Positions 6,382 through 15,093 of a stretch of 50,244 nt of DNA are shown here, in pieces. A program made the position numbers and the translations under genes. The stretch spans positions 1 to 50,244 of the forward strand of contig JAKAEB010000026.1 in the NCBI GenBank assembly GCA_021818445.1, read 5' to 3'. This stretch comes from Planctomycetota bacterium. Its GTDB lineage: Bacteria; Planctomycetota; Phycisphaerae; WQYP01. A model generated the notes under the pieces. It did no database searches and had not been told where the DNA came from. It saw only the letters and a program-made list of their open reading frames with translations. The number at the start of each line of letters is the position of its first letter. The first letter of the stretch is position 1.

Positions 6382-8754
6382 ATGGAAGTTCTGCGTCAAC
6401 GTGACCGATACACCATCGCTGCGCGATGGGGCGTGATACTTCTAATTCTGCTGGTTTTTTTCTGGTCGCTTCTGAATGTTGGAAAGACATGGTTAATTGA
6501 TCGGGGCAATGGAAATAAAACCACTCTGCACGTTATGTTTTGGGGATCGCCCAACGAGGTATCTGATGTCGAAACGGCGATTGGCCAGTTTGAAAACAGC
6601 CACCCGCACATCCGCGTAGTGCCCATTCCCGTCAGTGGCCCGTATTACACCAAACTTGACAGCATGCTGGCGGCCGGCGACCCGCCGGATGTGATGTACG
6701 TATCGGCATCGCGGGTTCACGAGCTGGTGCACGACCATGTGCTGAAAAATCTTTATCCCTATATTCAGGGCCGATTGCGCGCGGGGCGGATGCGATGGTT
6801 CAATAATTATTTTCCGGAAGTGCTGGGTGCATTTCGGTTTGGACACAAAAGCCGTCCGGCCTATTTTGGCCTGCCCAAAGATTTCAGCACGATGGTTATG
6901 TTTGTCAATTTGCGGCTATTCCATTTGGCCAAACTGGCGATACCGTACAATGGATGGACGTGGAGCCAATACAAACGTGATGTTGAGACCATAACCCGGC
7001 GCTGCCAGACGGGAAACGCCCGAATTTTCGGAGGCGGCCTGATAACCAACAGTCGAATGCTGCGAAATATTGTGTGGACATTCGGCGGTCATTTTTTCGG
7101 GTCGGACCATGGTGTGGGATTGGATTTAATAAATTATCGCACCATGAGCGCGCTGCACTTCATCCGTCGCCTGCGATTTCGGGATGGTACGGTTTATAAC
7201 CATATTGGCGTGGGATTTACGCAGAGAACCCTGCGGGCGTTTTTGGCCGGGCGCGTGGGCGTAATCGGACCTTGGGGGCGATGGTTTGTACCGCAATGCC
7301 GGGATGAACCACAACTGCAATTTGATGTCGTGCCTATCCCCCATGTGCGGGGTGTTAAGCCGGTTTCACTGATTTCGACGGTGGCGTGGGGGATGGCCGA
7401 GAAATGCAGGCATCCTCGGGCGGCATTCAAGCTACTGACCTATCTTGCCGGACCACCAGGGCAATTAATCACCACGCGTGGAGGTTTATCGGTTCCATCG
7501 CTCCGATCGCTGGCCGGGAGTCGTCATTTTCTGCGTCCGCACACGCGGCCGGAGCATGCGCAAATTTTTCTGGCAGAGGCGAACACCGGGCGTATTGCAC
7601 CGGGTATCCGGGAGGATCGCACCTTTAATCATTTACTTCGCGATACGATAGGCGGCAGTATTAATCTCGATACGCCGGCACCGGAACAAGCGGCGGTGAA
7701 AATGGCACGTCGATGGCAGGCGATTATTCAATCTCCCCTGAGGCGTGGGCACTTTCCGGCCATGCCGTGGCCGGAGCTTATTCTCTCCGGCGTCGTATTG
7801 GCTGGGCTGGGCGGATTGTTTGTGCTGCTATGGGCGATGCGACAGAGATGGACGAAGGAGTCGCTGAGTGGTTTTGCGTTTATAAGCCCATGGCTGGCTG
7901 GATTTGCCGGTTTGACATTGTTTCCCATGGTGCTGAGTCTGTTTCTTTCGCTGACGCGATGGCGACCTGTCACGACCCTTTCGGCAGCCCGGTTTGTCGG
8001 TCTGACCAATTATCAGCAGATATTGTTTCACGATCCGCATTTTGTACACAGTCTCTGGATCACCTTTATTTACACGGCCATGGCGCTGCCGCTGGGGCAG
8101 TGCTTGGCGCTGGTGCTGGCCATGTTGCTGCATCGCCCCATGCGTGGCGCGGCGGTGTTTCGGTTTATCATTCTCATACCGCTGGCTGTCAGCAGCGTCT
8201 GCCTGGGGACGCTATGGTTAACGATGTTTAATACACACCACGGCCTGATTAATGAATTGCTCCGCCCCCCGCTGGCATTGGTGGGATTGCACCCGCCGGA
8301 TTGGTTCGGCACCGACGCACGCCTGTGGGCGACACCTGCCTATGTGATCATGAGTTTATGGACGCTGGGTGGTGCGGTCATTATTTATCTGGCGGGTTTA
8401 TCACGGATATCAGGCAGTCTTTACGAGGCGGCTGTGATGGATGGGGCCGGCGGGCTGCGACGCTTTTTTTCCATCACACTGCCCATGCTTTCACCCATTA
8501 TATTCTTCAATCTGGTGGTGAGCCTGATCGGCACGCTGCAGATTTTTTCCCAGGCGCAGGTCATGACCGACGGCCGACCGGGCGATACATCTCTGTTTTA
8601 TGTGCTGTACATCTTCCAGCAGGGGTTTGAATATTTTCATTTCGGCTATGCGGCGGCGCTATCGTGGATATTATTTATTTTTATACTGGCCCTGACCATA
8701 ATGGTATTCCGCGTGGCGCGTCGATATGTCTCGTATGAGGGGGTATGGTTATGA
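6382..8754 (+). CDS. fused sugar-binding protein and ABC permease (MalE-MalF type)
   Basis: A 790-residue protein combining two parts of a carbohydrate ABC importer that are normally separate. Residues about 16-36 form a membrane anchor. Residues about 45-440 read as a family 1 extracellular solute-binding protein (LHVMFWGSPNEV, FENSHPHIRV, MLAAGDPPDVMYV, and the AAFKLLTYLAGP segment near its end). From about residue 475 come multiple transmembrane helices and a MalF-like permease fold with the EAA loop that contacts the ATPase (YEAAVMDGAGGLRRFF at about 680-695). It would tether the receptor to the outer face of the membrane beside its own channel. It overlaps the MalG-like gene by four bases, so the two are co-translated. 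No ATPase gene is nearby; a shared MsmK/UgpC-type ATPase elsewhere is likely. Substrate unknown. Confidence 0.88.
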   Translation: MEVLRQRDRYTIAARWGVILLILLVFFWSLLNVGKTWLIDRGNGNKTTLHVMFWGSPNEVSDVETAIGQFENSHPHIRVVPIPVSGPYYTKLDSMLAAGDPPDVMYVSASRVHELVHDHVLKNLYPYIQGRLRAGRMRWFNNYFPEVLGAFRFGHKSRPAYFGLPKDFSTMVMFVNLRLFHLAKLAIPYNGWTWSQYKRDVETITRRCQTGNARIFGGGLITNSRMLRNIVWTFGGHFFGSDHGVGLDLINYRTMSALHFIRRLRFRDGTVYNHIGVGFTQRTLRAFLAGRVGVIGPWGRWFVPQCRDEPQLQFDVVPIPHVRGVKPVSLISTVAWGMAEKCRHPRAAFKLLTYLAGPPGQLITTRGGLSVPSLRSLAGSRHFLRPHTRPEHAQIFLAEANTGRIAPGIREDRTFNHLLRDTIGGSINLDTPAPEQAAVKMARRWQAIIQSPLRRGHFPAMPWPELILSGVVLAGLGGLFVLLWAMRQRWTKESLSGFAFISPWLAGFAGLTLFPMVLSLFLSLTRWRPVTTLSAARFVGLTNYQQILFHDPHFVHSLWITFIYTAMALPLGQCLALVLAMLLHRPMRGAAVFRFIILIPLAVSSVCLGTLWLTMFNTHHGLINELLRPPLALVGLHPPDWFGTDARLWATPAYVIMSLWTLGGAVIIYLAGLSRISGSLYEAAVMDGAGGLRRFFSITLPMLSPIIFFNLVVSLIGTLQIFSQAQVMTDGRPGDTSLFYVLYIFQQGFEYFHFGYAAALSWILFIFILALTIMVFRVARRYVSYEGVWL

Positions 8755-9638
8755 CTGGCCTGCCGATTGCCGTTAGTCCGCCCTTGGCACCGGTGAGGCA
8801 CCCGCATCCGCCGCGGGTACGTCCAACCCTGACATGGATGGATGCGATTGCGTATGGCATATTGCTGGTCGGTTCGGCCGGATTTCTGCTTCCAATTGTC
8901 TTTTTACTTACCGGAAGCCTGCTGAACCATTCCACCGCCATCAGCGGCCGACTGCACCTGTGGCCGAACCAATGGGATTTTCATAATTATCCCGCGGCCG
9001 CCGGACAGATGCACTTTACGCAGGCCTTGGCCAATACGATCTTTGTTTCCACGCTTTGCGTGGTGGGGCAGATCGCGTCGGCATCGCTGGTGGGTTTCGG
9101 TTTTGCCACATTTAAATTTCCCGGCCGCGATGCGCTATTTCTCATTATGCTTGCTACATTGATGCTGCCGGCACAGACAACCATCGTCCCGCAGTATCTG
9201 ATGTTTCGTGATTTCGGATGGGTCAACACATATTGGCCGTTGATTGCGCCGGCATGGCTTGGGTCGCCCTTTTTTATCTTTCTGTTTCGGCAGGCATTTA
9301 TGCAAATACCGGACGAACTTATCGAGGCGGCGCGTCTGGATGGCGCGACGTGGTTCAGAATATACCGTCAATTGATGCTTCCACTGTGCAAACCGATCAT
9401 CACAGTCGTAGCCATTTACAGTTTTCTTGGGGCGTGGAATGACTATCTCGCGCCGTTGGTGTACATCAACAACCCCATCCACGACACGCTATCATTGGCG
9501 TTGGCGGGTTTCAAGGGTGAATATGGGGTTTCCCGGCCTGGATACCTTCTGGCCGCCACCACCTTGACGATGCTGCCATGTCTTATTATTTTTTCATTCA
9601 CGCAGCGATTTGTAAGCCGTGCCGTGCAAAGCAATTGA
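8751..9638 (+). CDS. carbohydrate ABC transporter permease (MalG type)
   Basis: A 295-residue inner-membrane permease of the MalG family, partner of the preceding fused subunit in a sugar importer. It has about six hydrophobic helices and the EAA loop EAARLDGATWFRIYRQLMLP (near residues 191-210), the docking site for the ATP-binding subunit. The start at 8751 gives an ATGA overlap with the previous gene; an in-frame ATG two codons earlier is possible. The gene ends the importer operon and converges on the carotenoid operon with only 51 bases between stop codons. Confidence 0.92.
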   Translation: MTGLPIAVSPPLAPVRHPHPPRVRPTLTWMDAIAYGILLVGSAGFLLPIVFLLTGSLLNHSTAISGRLHLWPNQWDFHNYPAAAGQMHFTQALANTIFVSTLCVVGQIASASLVGFGFATFKFPGRDALFLIMLATLMLPAQTTIVPQYLMFRDFGWVNTYWPLIAPAWLGSPFFIFLFRQAFMQIPDELIEAARLDGATWFRIYRQLMLPLCKPIITVVAIYSFLGAWNDYLAPLVYINNPIHDTLSLALAGFKGEYGVSRPGYLLAATTLTMLPCLIIFSFTQRFVSRAVQSN

Positions 9639-9689
9639 CCCGTTGCGCCACCCGGTGGAGGCCGGCAGCGCGGCGCGTGCGACGTGGCT

Positions 9690-11198
9690 TCACGCAGCCG
9701 CATCCTTGCTGAGTGTGTCGGCCGCAATCCACCCCGACATCAGCACCATCGGCATGCCTGGCCCTGGATGGGCCGAGCCGCCGGCCAGATAAAGGCGTCT
9801 GATATCCGGACTGCGATTGGCGGGTTTGAATGCACCGGTGAGACGCCCGTGGCTGGCCAAACCGTAAATGGCACCTTTCCAGACATGGTATCTGTCCTGA
9901 ATAGATTGCGGTGTGAGGAATTCTTCCACGGCGATGCGGCTTTCAATGTCGTCCATACCGGCTGACGCGAGCTTTTTTATTATGGTGCCGCGATATTGCG
10001 GATAGAGAGCTTTCCAATCCTGTCCGTCATGGAGATAAGGCGTATGCACCAGGATGTACAATGCCTCTCCACCGGGCGGAGCAACGGCTGGCTCGGTCAT
10101 CGACGGACAGCAGACATAACAGGTGGGGTCCTGGGCCGGCTGGCCGCGCTGATAGATATCATGGAACTCGGCTTCAGCACTCTGGGAAAATATAAAATTA
10201 TGATGCGCCAAATGGTCGTACCGCTTGCGCAAGCCCAGATACATGACCACACCCGAACAAGCCGGTTCGTATTTTCGGCGCGATTCAAAGCGTCGACCGG
10301 CAGCGCCAACTAATTCCCGATGGGTCAACACCGCATCTGAATTACTTACGACCGCATCGGCCTCAAACACCTCTCCGGTGTGGGTAACAATGGCCGTGGC
10401 TTCACCATTATGAACGGTAATTTCCTTAACACCACACCCGGTGGAGTATTCCACACCCAATTCACGACCGAGTTTTTCCAGAGCGATCGGCACGGCCCGT
10501 GTGCCGCCGATGGGATACCAAATGCCCTCTCCCAGTTGCATATCCGCGATGCCCAAAAGAACCGCCGGTGATAGCGCCGGAGCCGATCCGACGTACTGGG
10601 TGAAGTGATCCACCATTTGGGCCACCTGCGGATTGGATATCCATTTGCGAACCGTGCCTCCAAGGGTGCGGCCGATGCGCATATCGCGCAGATCCTGCAG
10701 AACGGATGGCTGAAAAGTTGTCTTGAGATCAAACGTGTCGGCCAGTGACCCGACCGACTTCCAGAAAAAATATTTTTCCGACAGTTTGCTCATTCGCGCC
10801 GATTGATCGAGCAAATGACGATATTCCGACATGAGCATCCCGTCGGGCTGCATTTGTTTTAGCTGCCGCTCCATTTCAGCGGAGTCTTCATGTAAATTCA
10901 GTACCGCGCCGTTTGAATAAAAACACCGCCATTGCGGAGAAAGCCGCCGAAGATCAAGATAGTCTGCAAGATTGCGTCCGGCTTCAGCAAAGATTCTTCG
11001 CAGCACTGAGGGCATAAGCAGGATGGTCGGGCCCATGTCGAACCGGTAGCCATCACGTTTTAATTCGGCGGCCTTTCCGCCCAGCCAGGTGTTACGCTCA
11101 AATACGCGCACGCGCCAGCCGCGTGCTGCCAGTGTGCATGCCGCAGCCAGCCCTCCAAGACCGCTGCCCACCACCGCTACCGTGCGTTTATCGCCCAT
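9690..11198 (-). CDS. crtP: C30 carotenoid oxygenase (diapolycopene/diaponeurosporene oxidase)
   Basis: A 502-residue FAD enzyme of the CrtI superfamily. The N-terminal dinucleotide motif GSGLGGLAAA (residues 11-20) and the C-terminal LYLAGGSAHPGPGMPMVLMSG are intact. The middle (ISNPQVAQMVDHFTQYVGS and EGIWYPIGG) resembles staphylococcal CrtP more than the desaturases, suggesting that it oxidises terminal methyl groups of a C30 carotenoid to aldehydes. This agrees with the aldehyde dehydrogenase gene immediately upstream. Start at 11198 follows a GGA-containing site. It is the last gene of a minus-strand operon, 42 bases after aldH. CrtP versus CrtN is assigned by remembered family resemblance, so the individual label is less certain than the superfamily. 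Confidence 0.8.
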   Translation of the reverse strand: MGDKRTVAVVGSGLGGLAAACTLAARGWRVRVFERNTWLGGKAAELKRDGYRFDMGPTILLMPSVLRRIFAEAGRNLADYLDLRRLSPQWRCFYSNGAVLNLHEDSAEMERQLKQMQPDGMLMSEYRHLLDQSARMSKLSEKYFFWKSVGSLADTFDLKTTFQPSVLQDLRDMRIGRTLGGTVRKWISNPQVAQMVDHFTQYVGSAPALSPAVLLGIADMQLGEGIWYPIGGTRAVPIALEKLGRELGVEYSTGCGVKEITVHNGEATAIVTHTGEVFEADAVVSNSDAVLTHRELVGAAGRRFESRRKYEPACSGVVMYLGLRKRYDHLAHHNFIFSQSAEAEFHDIYQRGQPAQDPTCYVCCPSMTEPAVAPPGGEALYILVHTPYLHDGQDWKALYPQYRGTIIKKLASAGMDDIESRIAVEEFLTPQSIQDRYHVWKGAIYGLASHGRLTGAFKPANRSPDIRRLYLAGGSAHPGPGMPMVLMSGWIAADTLSKDAAA

Positions 11199-11240
11199 TA
11201 TCCGTGAGTCCTTTCTGTTCGATTAACCCGCATATCGGAT

Positions 11241-12692
11241 TCATGATGAAGAATTCCCACCGCGTTTGATTATACGCAGTAATGAGGATGCTTTTATTTT
11301 CGAACCGCACCCATGCTTAAATGCGAGAAGGTCTTTGAGCATCTGATCATCTTCCACATTGGCGCGCACCAGGTGGGGTAAAAACCGACCGTATCTTTCA
11401 ATCACCGTAACCGGTGATGTCATTTCAAGCAGCCCTTCGGCCCCGCGGGTTGAGCCGTAACCACTATCTTTGCGCGGCGAGAGTGCCACCGCTGGGTGGC
11501 CCGTGGGGGCCAGCAGGTCGTTGATACAAATGCAACCCGCATCGAGATTCCGGGCCAGCGTTTGTGCCGCGGTGACGGGGCCAAAAATTGATGCCCCCAA
11601 ACGCATCGGGCTGCGTTCATAATTGGCCAGCAGATCGTCGCAGGTGCTGAAGGTTTCCACCATTGACACCGGCCCCATCTGGTCTGTGCTCTGCAAGGCT
11701 GAGGATCGGCACACTCCGCCCAACAGCAATGGTCCAACTCGGGCCTCCGTTGACCACTGGCCGTGTAAAACAGTTGCCCCATCTTGCAGGACAGAATCCA
11801 CCAGCGGAGCGATCCTGATCCAGGCAGACCCATTGAGAGCAATCTTGGGGAGGCGGTTTAACTGGTGCCTAAGCCCGCGCAAAAACTCATCGGCCAGAGT
11901 TTGTTCCAACAGGATTCTCCGGGGCACCATACACGTGGCACCGCCGTTGAATGTGAGTCCGAACGCGATGGCAGCGGCCGCCCGTTCGATGTCTGCGCCG
12001 CGCAGGACTATGGCGGCATCGGCACCGGAAAGTTCCATTACGCTAGCTGTCGGGCGGGACTGGGCGATTAATTCGGTCACTGCACGCCCGGCCATTCTAG
12101 AACCGGTCAAGATCAGTTTGTCGACGCCCTCGGCCATAACTTCGGCGACGCATTCGGTCGCTTCCGGCGTAACTTGCAGAAGATCGTCAGGTACGCCGAC
12201 CGATGCCAGCAAACGCTTCAGAACCGCCGCCGCTGCCGACCCACCAGCGCCCGGTTTGAGAATAACGCCATTGCCGGCCGCCAGCGCCTGAAGTACCTGC
12301 ACCCCGGGTAAAAACAGCGGATAATTGGAAGGGCCGATGATGAGGATCAATCCGAGAGGTCGGTGCTGCGTAACCATGCGCAAGCCCCAGCCTCGGCGGG
12401 TTTGCGGTCGCAGTATCCGAGCGGCGCTGCCAACGAGGTAGCGGGCGGCGTCGGCGAGGGGAATAATCTCCGAAGCCAAGGTTTCACCTGCACAGCGGTT
12501 GGGTACATGCGAACAGGCGCTGATTAATTCATCGGCCGATTCGACTACTTTCGATCGAAAGCGCTGCAAACAGTCAAGTCGGGCTTTCAAACCGATACGA
12601 GCCCAAGCCCCTGCCGCCACCCGCGTGGCGACCAATTGCGATGCGATCGTTGGAGCATCGGCATGCCCTTGTTTGCAGTCCGTCAGCGGCAT
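11241..12692 (-). CDS. aldH: carotenoid aldehyde dehydrogenase
   Basis: A 483-residue aldehyde dehydrogenase that, in this setting, would oxidise C30 carotenoid aldehydes to carboxylic acids with NAD(P). Expected active-site positions are present: Asn123 in PSNYP, Lys146 in LKPG, general-base Glu220 in MELSG and nucleophile Cys254 in GGATC. The motif around the cysteine differs from the usual GQxC, as is seen in the carotenoid AldH group. It starts 13 bases after the crtN stop, with a GGAG site, so the two are surely co-transcribed. An equivalent trio makes 4,4'-diapolycopenoic-type acids in other bacteria, including planctomycetes. The final product here cannot be read from sequence. Confidence 0.82.
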   Translation of the reverse strand: MPLTDCKQGHADAPTIASQLVATRVAAGAWARIGLKARLDCLQRFRSKVVESADELISACSHVPNRCAGETLASEIIPLADAARYLVGSAARILRPQTRRGWGLRMVTQHRPLGLILIIGPSNYPLFLPGVQVLQALAAGNGVILKPGAGGSAAAAVLKRLLASVGVPDDLLQVTPEATECVAEVMAEGVDKLILTGSRMAGRAVTELIAQSRPTASVMELSGADAAIVLRGADIERAAAAIAFGLTFNGGATCMVPRRILLEQTLADEFLRGLRHQLNRLPKIALNGSAWIRIAPLVDSVLQDGATVLHGQWSTEARVGPLLLGGVCRSSALQSTDQMGPVSMVETFSTCDDLLANYERSPMRLGASIFGPVTAAQTLARNLDAGCICINDLLAPTGHPAVALSPRKDSGYGSTRGAEGLLEMTSPVTVIERYGRFLPHLVRANVEDDQMLKDLLAFKHGCGSKIKASSLLRIIKRGGNSSS

Positions 12693-12705
12693 GAAAATGC
12701 TCCGC

Positions 12706-14283
12706 TTAAGCTGGAATGGCCAGACGATTCCGGCCGGTCGATGTCATCACGGCAACCGGGTTAGCCATTGCCGTCTGAAGATCGCCCCATCGGGCGCCGC
12801 AACCCAAATCCTCCAGGAGCAGGCGTGTGCTGATGCGGGAGGATTCAAAAATTACCGGCAGCCCGCTGCCCGGATGCGTCCCGCCACCGACCAGATAAAC
12901 GCCGGCGAGTTCATTAAACCGATTGCGCGGCCGCAGGTGCAGCATCTGGCGAAAATCGTGCGTGAGGTTAAATGTGGCACCGCGATAGACTGAATAATGG
13001 GCCTGCCAGTCGGCAGGTGTAATTATTTTTTCATATCTGATGCGGTCCTTCAGGTCCGTAATTCCGAGGCGCGATATCTGCCGCAGCAAGATTTCTCTCA
13101 AGCGTGGCGTTTCAATTGACCAGTCAATGTTAGGGTGCAGATGAGATACGGGCGCAAGGGCGTAAAGCGTGCTTGCACCACGCGGTGCCAGACTGGGGTC
13201 GGTGACGCAGGCATTCTGCACATAGAAACTCGGATTGGGGGAAAGCACATGCCGACGATCAATATCGGCAAGATTGTCGCGGTAATTTTCCACCAGAAAA
13301 ATATTGTGATGCGCCAGAGGCGGGGCCGCCCCTTCGAGACCGAGATACAGCATGAACGTCGAGCAGGAATAGCGGGCCCGGGCGATTTTTTTGTCGGTCC
13401 ATCGGCGACGCAGGCCATCGGGAATCAGATGCGTCATGGCGTGTGCGAAGTCCGCATTGATCACCACCGCATCGCACCGCAAACGGCGGCCCCCGACACG
13501 CACACCGACGGCCCGACGGGCATTGAATTCAATTTCATCGACTCCCTGGCCCATGATGAATTCCACACCCATTTCTTCCGCAAGATCGGCCATTTTTCGC
13601 ATAATGGCGTGGCAGCCACCCCGGGGGTGAAATACGCCGTGTTCGTATTCCAGAAACGAAAGTATGGAAAATAGTCCAGGGCAGCGAAACGGCGACATTC
13701 CGAGGTATTTAGACTGAAAGCTGAACGCCAGGCGTACGCGAGGATCGGTGAAATAGCGTTTGAGTTCGCGGTCCAGGGAATTCCAGGGTCGTAACATGGG
13801 CAGCATGCGGAGCATGTCAGGCGACACGGCATCGCGCCAGGAATTAAAGGCTTTTTGGAGCGTTGGCGTAAAAGCGGAGAGTTTCTGGCGGTTTTCAGCG
13901 AGGTAATCATCGAGATGATCCGCATCTGAGGGGCAGATTCGGGCAATCGCTTCCTTCATCTTTGCGATATTTGGAGTGGCCGATATCTCACCCCCATTTT
14001 CAAAAATAATGCGGTATTGCGGGTCGAGCCGCTCCATGGGCACTTCTGCCATCAGGTTGTAACCGGCGGCGGCAAAAATTTGCTGCAAAACCTGAGGATA
14101 AAGAAAAAAGGTGGGGCCAACGTCAAAATGAAAACCGTGAGCCGATATCCGGCCGGTGCGCCCGCCCACGCGATCGCGCTTTTCCACCACGGTTACGTTT
14201 AACCCGGCTTTCCGCAAGAGCATAGCCGACGCCAACCCGCCCGGTCCGGCCCCAACTATGACAACGCTCTTCGGACTGTCCAT
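12706..14283 (-). CDS. crtN: C30 carotenoid desaturase (dehydrosqualene/squalene desaturase)
   Basis: A 525-residue FAD-dependent CrtI-family desaturase. It begins with GAGPGGLASA and EKRDRVGGRTG, has FSFQSKYLGMSPF in the middle and ends with GVYLVGGGTHPGSGLPVIFESSR, all typical of phytoene and diapophytoene desaturases. With a CrtP-type oxidase and AldH in the same operon, the natural substrate is probably squalene or dehydrosqualene. No crtB, crtM or hpnCDE gene is in the window, so the precursor must be made elsewhere. I choose the ATG at 14283 (MDSPKSVVIVGAG): GGAGG lies nine bases upstream. The frame extends 33 codons further, but that part has no flavin-fold features. Confidence 0.83.
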   Translation of the reverse strand: MDSPKSVVIVGAGPGGLASAMLLRKAGLNVTVVEKRDRVGGRTGRISAHGFHFDVGPTFFLYPQVLQQIFAAAGYNLMAEVPMERLDPQYRIIFENGGEISATPNIAKMKEAIARICPSDADHLDDYLAENRQKLSAFTPTLQKAFNSWRDAVSPDMLRMLPMLRPWNSLDRELKRYFTDPRVRLAFSFQSKYLGMSPFRCPGLFSILSFLEYEHGVFHPRGGCHAIMRKMADLAEEMGVEFIMGQGVDEIEFNARRAVGVRVGGRRLRCDAVVINADFAHAMTHLIPDGLRRRWTDKKIARARYSCSTFMLYLGLEGAAPPLAHHNIFLVENYRDNLADIDRRHVLSPNPSFYVQNACVTDPSLAPRGASTLYALAPVSHLHPNIDWSIETPRLREILLRQISRLGITDLKDRIRYEKIITPADWQAHYSVYRGATFNLTHDFRQMLHLRPRNRFNELAGVYLVGGGTHPGSGLPVIFESSRISTRLLLEDLGCGARWGDLQTAMANPVAVMTSTGRNRLAIPA

Positions 14284-14310
14284 CACATAACGCCTCCACG
14301 GTGCACGCCC

Positions 14311-14316
14311 ATTATA
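14311..14316 (-). promoter_or_regulatory. -10 box of carotenoid operon
   Basis: A perfect TATAAT on the minus strand lies 28 bases before the crtN ATG. No good -35 hexamer sits at 16-18 bases, so the promoter may depend on an activator or an alternative sigma factor. Confidence 0.4.
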
Positions 14317-14481
14317 GGCGACGGTTTGACCGCTGTGGGCCACCCGGGATACGACAGCATTCAACAAGCGCAAGCGGTGCACAAAGCGGCACTTCCGGAG
14401 TTTGGATCGATATGAATAAGTAAGGCATTCTGGCGTTTTTATTGGTCGGACATATGGCCTCGTAGATTGCAGTCGATCGGA

Positions 14482-15093
14482 TCAGGCGCGGGGTTGACTG
14501 CCCGCCGATGGCCTAAATTTAGCCAAGAGCCAATCCAGTAATACCTTTTGATCCTCGATAGTCGCGCGACGCACTTGGGTGAGCAGCCATATCTGATCTG
14601 GCTTGGCCAGCGCGGTGTTTTGCAGGCCCTCATTACAGGCTGAGCATATGGCCCGCAAGTTTTGCATCGAGTCGTCACCCCCTTTTGATTTATCGATGAT
14701 GTGCCCAACCGTCAGGCGGACCGTTCTGCTGCCGCCGAGGGGGTCAGGATCGCCGGCGGCCGAACCGCACGATTGACAGGTAAAACCGTTGCGTTCTAAA
14801 ACGCGGGCTCGCAGTTCCTTGGAAATGTTTCGTTTGAACGCGGGGATGCGCTTACCCGTGATGAGTAAATACTGGCCAGGCTTAAGTCCACGCCGGTCTT
14901 TATGAGACAAGATTTGGTAGCCTTCCTCATTGCGTAACTCCCGCAGCCGACGGGCCCACTCCGCGGCACCGCCGCTGGCTTTCTGAATGTCCCGACTACT
15001 GACCACCTTGCCGATGTTCGCAAGCAAGTACTCAAGTATTAAGTTTTTAGACCCAGAGGCTTTCCTGATTGGCACTGCCGACCCTCTTTTCAC
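14482..15093 (-). CDS. HNH endonuclease, probable restriction enzyme
   Basis: A 203-residue protein. Residues about 15-75 look like a winged-helix DNA-recognition region (LILEYLLANIGKVVSSRDIQ, then RLRELRNEEGYQI). Residues about 95-155 form an HNH nuclease with two zinc cysteine pairs (CQSC and CSAC) and the core GHIIDKSKGGDDSMQNLRAIC, in which His-Ile and Asn-Leu supply the active site. The start is a GTG at 15093, inside the end of the methyltransferase gene (47-base overlap), so the two are translationally coupled. Together they resemble a type II restriction-modification pair, where the nuclease cuts unmodified copies of the site the methyltransferase protects. The recognition sequence is not predictable here. 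Confidence 0.8.
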   Translation of the reverse strand: MKRGSAVPIRKASGSKNLILEYLLANIGKVVSSRDIQKASGGAAEWARRLRELRNEEGYQILSHKDRRGLKPGQYLLITGKRIPAFKRNISKELRARVLERNGFTCQSCGSAAGDPDPLGGSRTVRLTVGHIIDKSKGGDDSMQNLRAICSACNEGLQNTALAKPDQIWLLTQVRRATIEDQKVLLDWLLAKFRPSAGSQPRA

